Source of the DNA: an uncultured Pelagibacteraceae bacterium
Lineage (GTDB): Bacteria > Pseudomonadota > Alphaproteobacteria > Pelagibacterales > Pelagibacteraceae
DNA: 13,640 bases
NCBI GenBank assembly: GCA_902570545.1
Contig: CACFYO010000020.1
Span: 1 to 13,640, forward strand
Direction: 5' to 3'
Shown here: positions 13,366 to 13,640 of the stretch, piece by piece
How the letters are laid out: each line of letters opens with the position of its first letter
Position numbering within the stretch: position 1 is the first letter of the stretch
Made by a program: the position numbers and the translations under genes
The notes under the pieces: generated by a model
The model's database searches: none
What the model was told of the DNA's origin: nothing
The model's input: only the letters and a program-made list of their open reading frames with translations

Positions 13366-13640
13366 TTTTTTTTAAACCTAAAAATTTTATTTTAAAAAAT
13401 AACAAATAATCGGATCCAAGAAGAAAAAATAAAATCATCCCTTGAAAAACTTGACCTGTATATTTTGGTACTTGCAAGAATATCTGAGCTGTTTCTGCTC
13501 CTAAATATGTCAGAGCAACGACTAGAGATGCAAAAATAATTCCAACTGGATTTAGTCTTCCTAAAAAAGCAACAATTATTGCCGTAAAACCATAATCAGG
13601 AGAAATATTTCTATGTAATTGTCCTATTGGCCCTGTTATC
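13355..13640 (-). CDS. nucleoside-type ABC transporter permease (first permease), 3' end only
   Basis: Partial gene: 94 C-terminal residues read from base 13639 down to the TGA at 13355-13357. The start lies outside the window. HRNISPDYGFTAIIVAFLGRLNP matches the conserved 'SpGyGFtaIavAlLGrlnP' segment of YufP/NupB-type permeases (written here in two overlapping pieces, ISPDYGFTAI and VAFLGRLNP). Hydrophobic helices follow, including LTYLGAETAQIFLQV and TGQVFQGMILFFLLGSDYL, and then a short basic tail. It pairs with the second permease, whose start it overlaps by 11 nt, to form the heterodimeric channel of the BMP-dependent importer. Confidence 0.88.
   Translation of the reverse strand, partial: ITGPIGQLHRNISPDYGFTAIIVAFLGRLNPVGIIFASLVVALTYLGAETAQIFLQVPKYTGQVFQGMILFFLLGSDYLLFFKIKFLGLKKNEL

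Noticed and set aside
1..13640. CRISPR arrays, tRNA or rRNA genes, insertion sequences, toxin-antitoxin or phage-defence genes
   Set aside because: The window is almost fully occupied by recognisable housekeeping, transport and repair genes. I saw no direct-repeat arrays, cloverleaf sequences, transposase motifs or defence domains.

Overview
The window looks like a piece of a streamlined, very AT-rich alphaproteobacterial genome, most likely SAR11 (Pelagibacterales) or a close relative. The evidence is lysine- and isoleucine-rich proteins, almost no intergenic DNA (the longest gap is 88 nt, at 12345-12432), many overlapping genes, and the alphaproteobacterial zeta-type ATP synthase inhibitor. 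This placement is inferred from composition and gene content, not from a search. No tRNA, rRNA, CRISPR array, insertion sequence or phage gene is visible, and no gene-free stretch reaches 300 nt.

Layout. (1) 1-1029, plus: the end of an AmgK-like sugar kinase and a MurU-like nucleotidyltransferase, overlapping by 11 nt, a pair associated with peptidoglycan amino-sugar recycling. (2) 1026-1736, minus: phosphoglycerate mutase. (3) 1801-3204, plus: F1Fo-ATPase inhibitor zeta subunit (DUF1476), a secreted SNase-fold nuclease and a lysozyme-fold (SLT) lipoprotein, overlapping or nearly touching. (4) 3201-8499, minus, read right to left: msrA, sseA, an RND periplasmic adaptor and an RND permease, separated by only 1, 2 and 4 nt and so very likely one operon. 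(5) 8534-10031, plus: an EamA transporter and an AlkA-type DNA glycosylase overlapping by 8 nt. (6) 10028-10660, minus: two tandem DUF1330 paralogs. (7) 10704-11228, plus: a purine-type phosphoribosyltransferase. (8) 11280-13640, minus: a BMP-family binding protein and two nucleoside-type ABC permeases, the second cut by the window edge.

How the genes fit together. Regions 7 and 8 suggest purine nucleoside or base uptake followed by salvage to a nucleotide. The amgK/murU pair and the SLT lipoprotein both concern peptidoglycan. The msrA-sseA-RND cluster links methionine-sulfoxide repair, sulfur transfer and an efflux pump. Its adaptor lacks the alpha-helical hairpin normally needed to dock a TolC channel, and no TolC gene is visible. 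This is the least ordinary part of the window.

Three convergent gene pairs (1026-1029, 3201-3204, 10028-10031) share exactly 4 nt, with the two stop codons interlocked. The only clear intrinsic terminator is a bidirectional hairpin at 11231-11254. Clear Shine-Dalgarno sequences appear only before the BMP gene and the two DUF1330 genes. Most other operon-leading genes look leaderless or nearly so. I do not see a convincing wholly new system. The best leads are the hairpin-less RND cluster and the DUF1330 pair.
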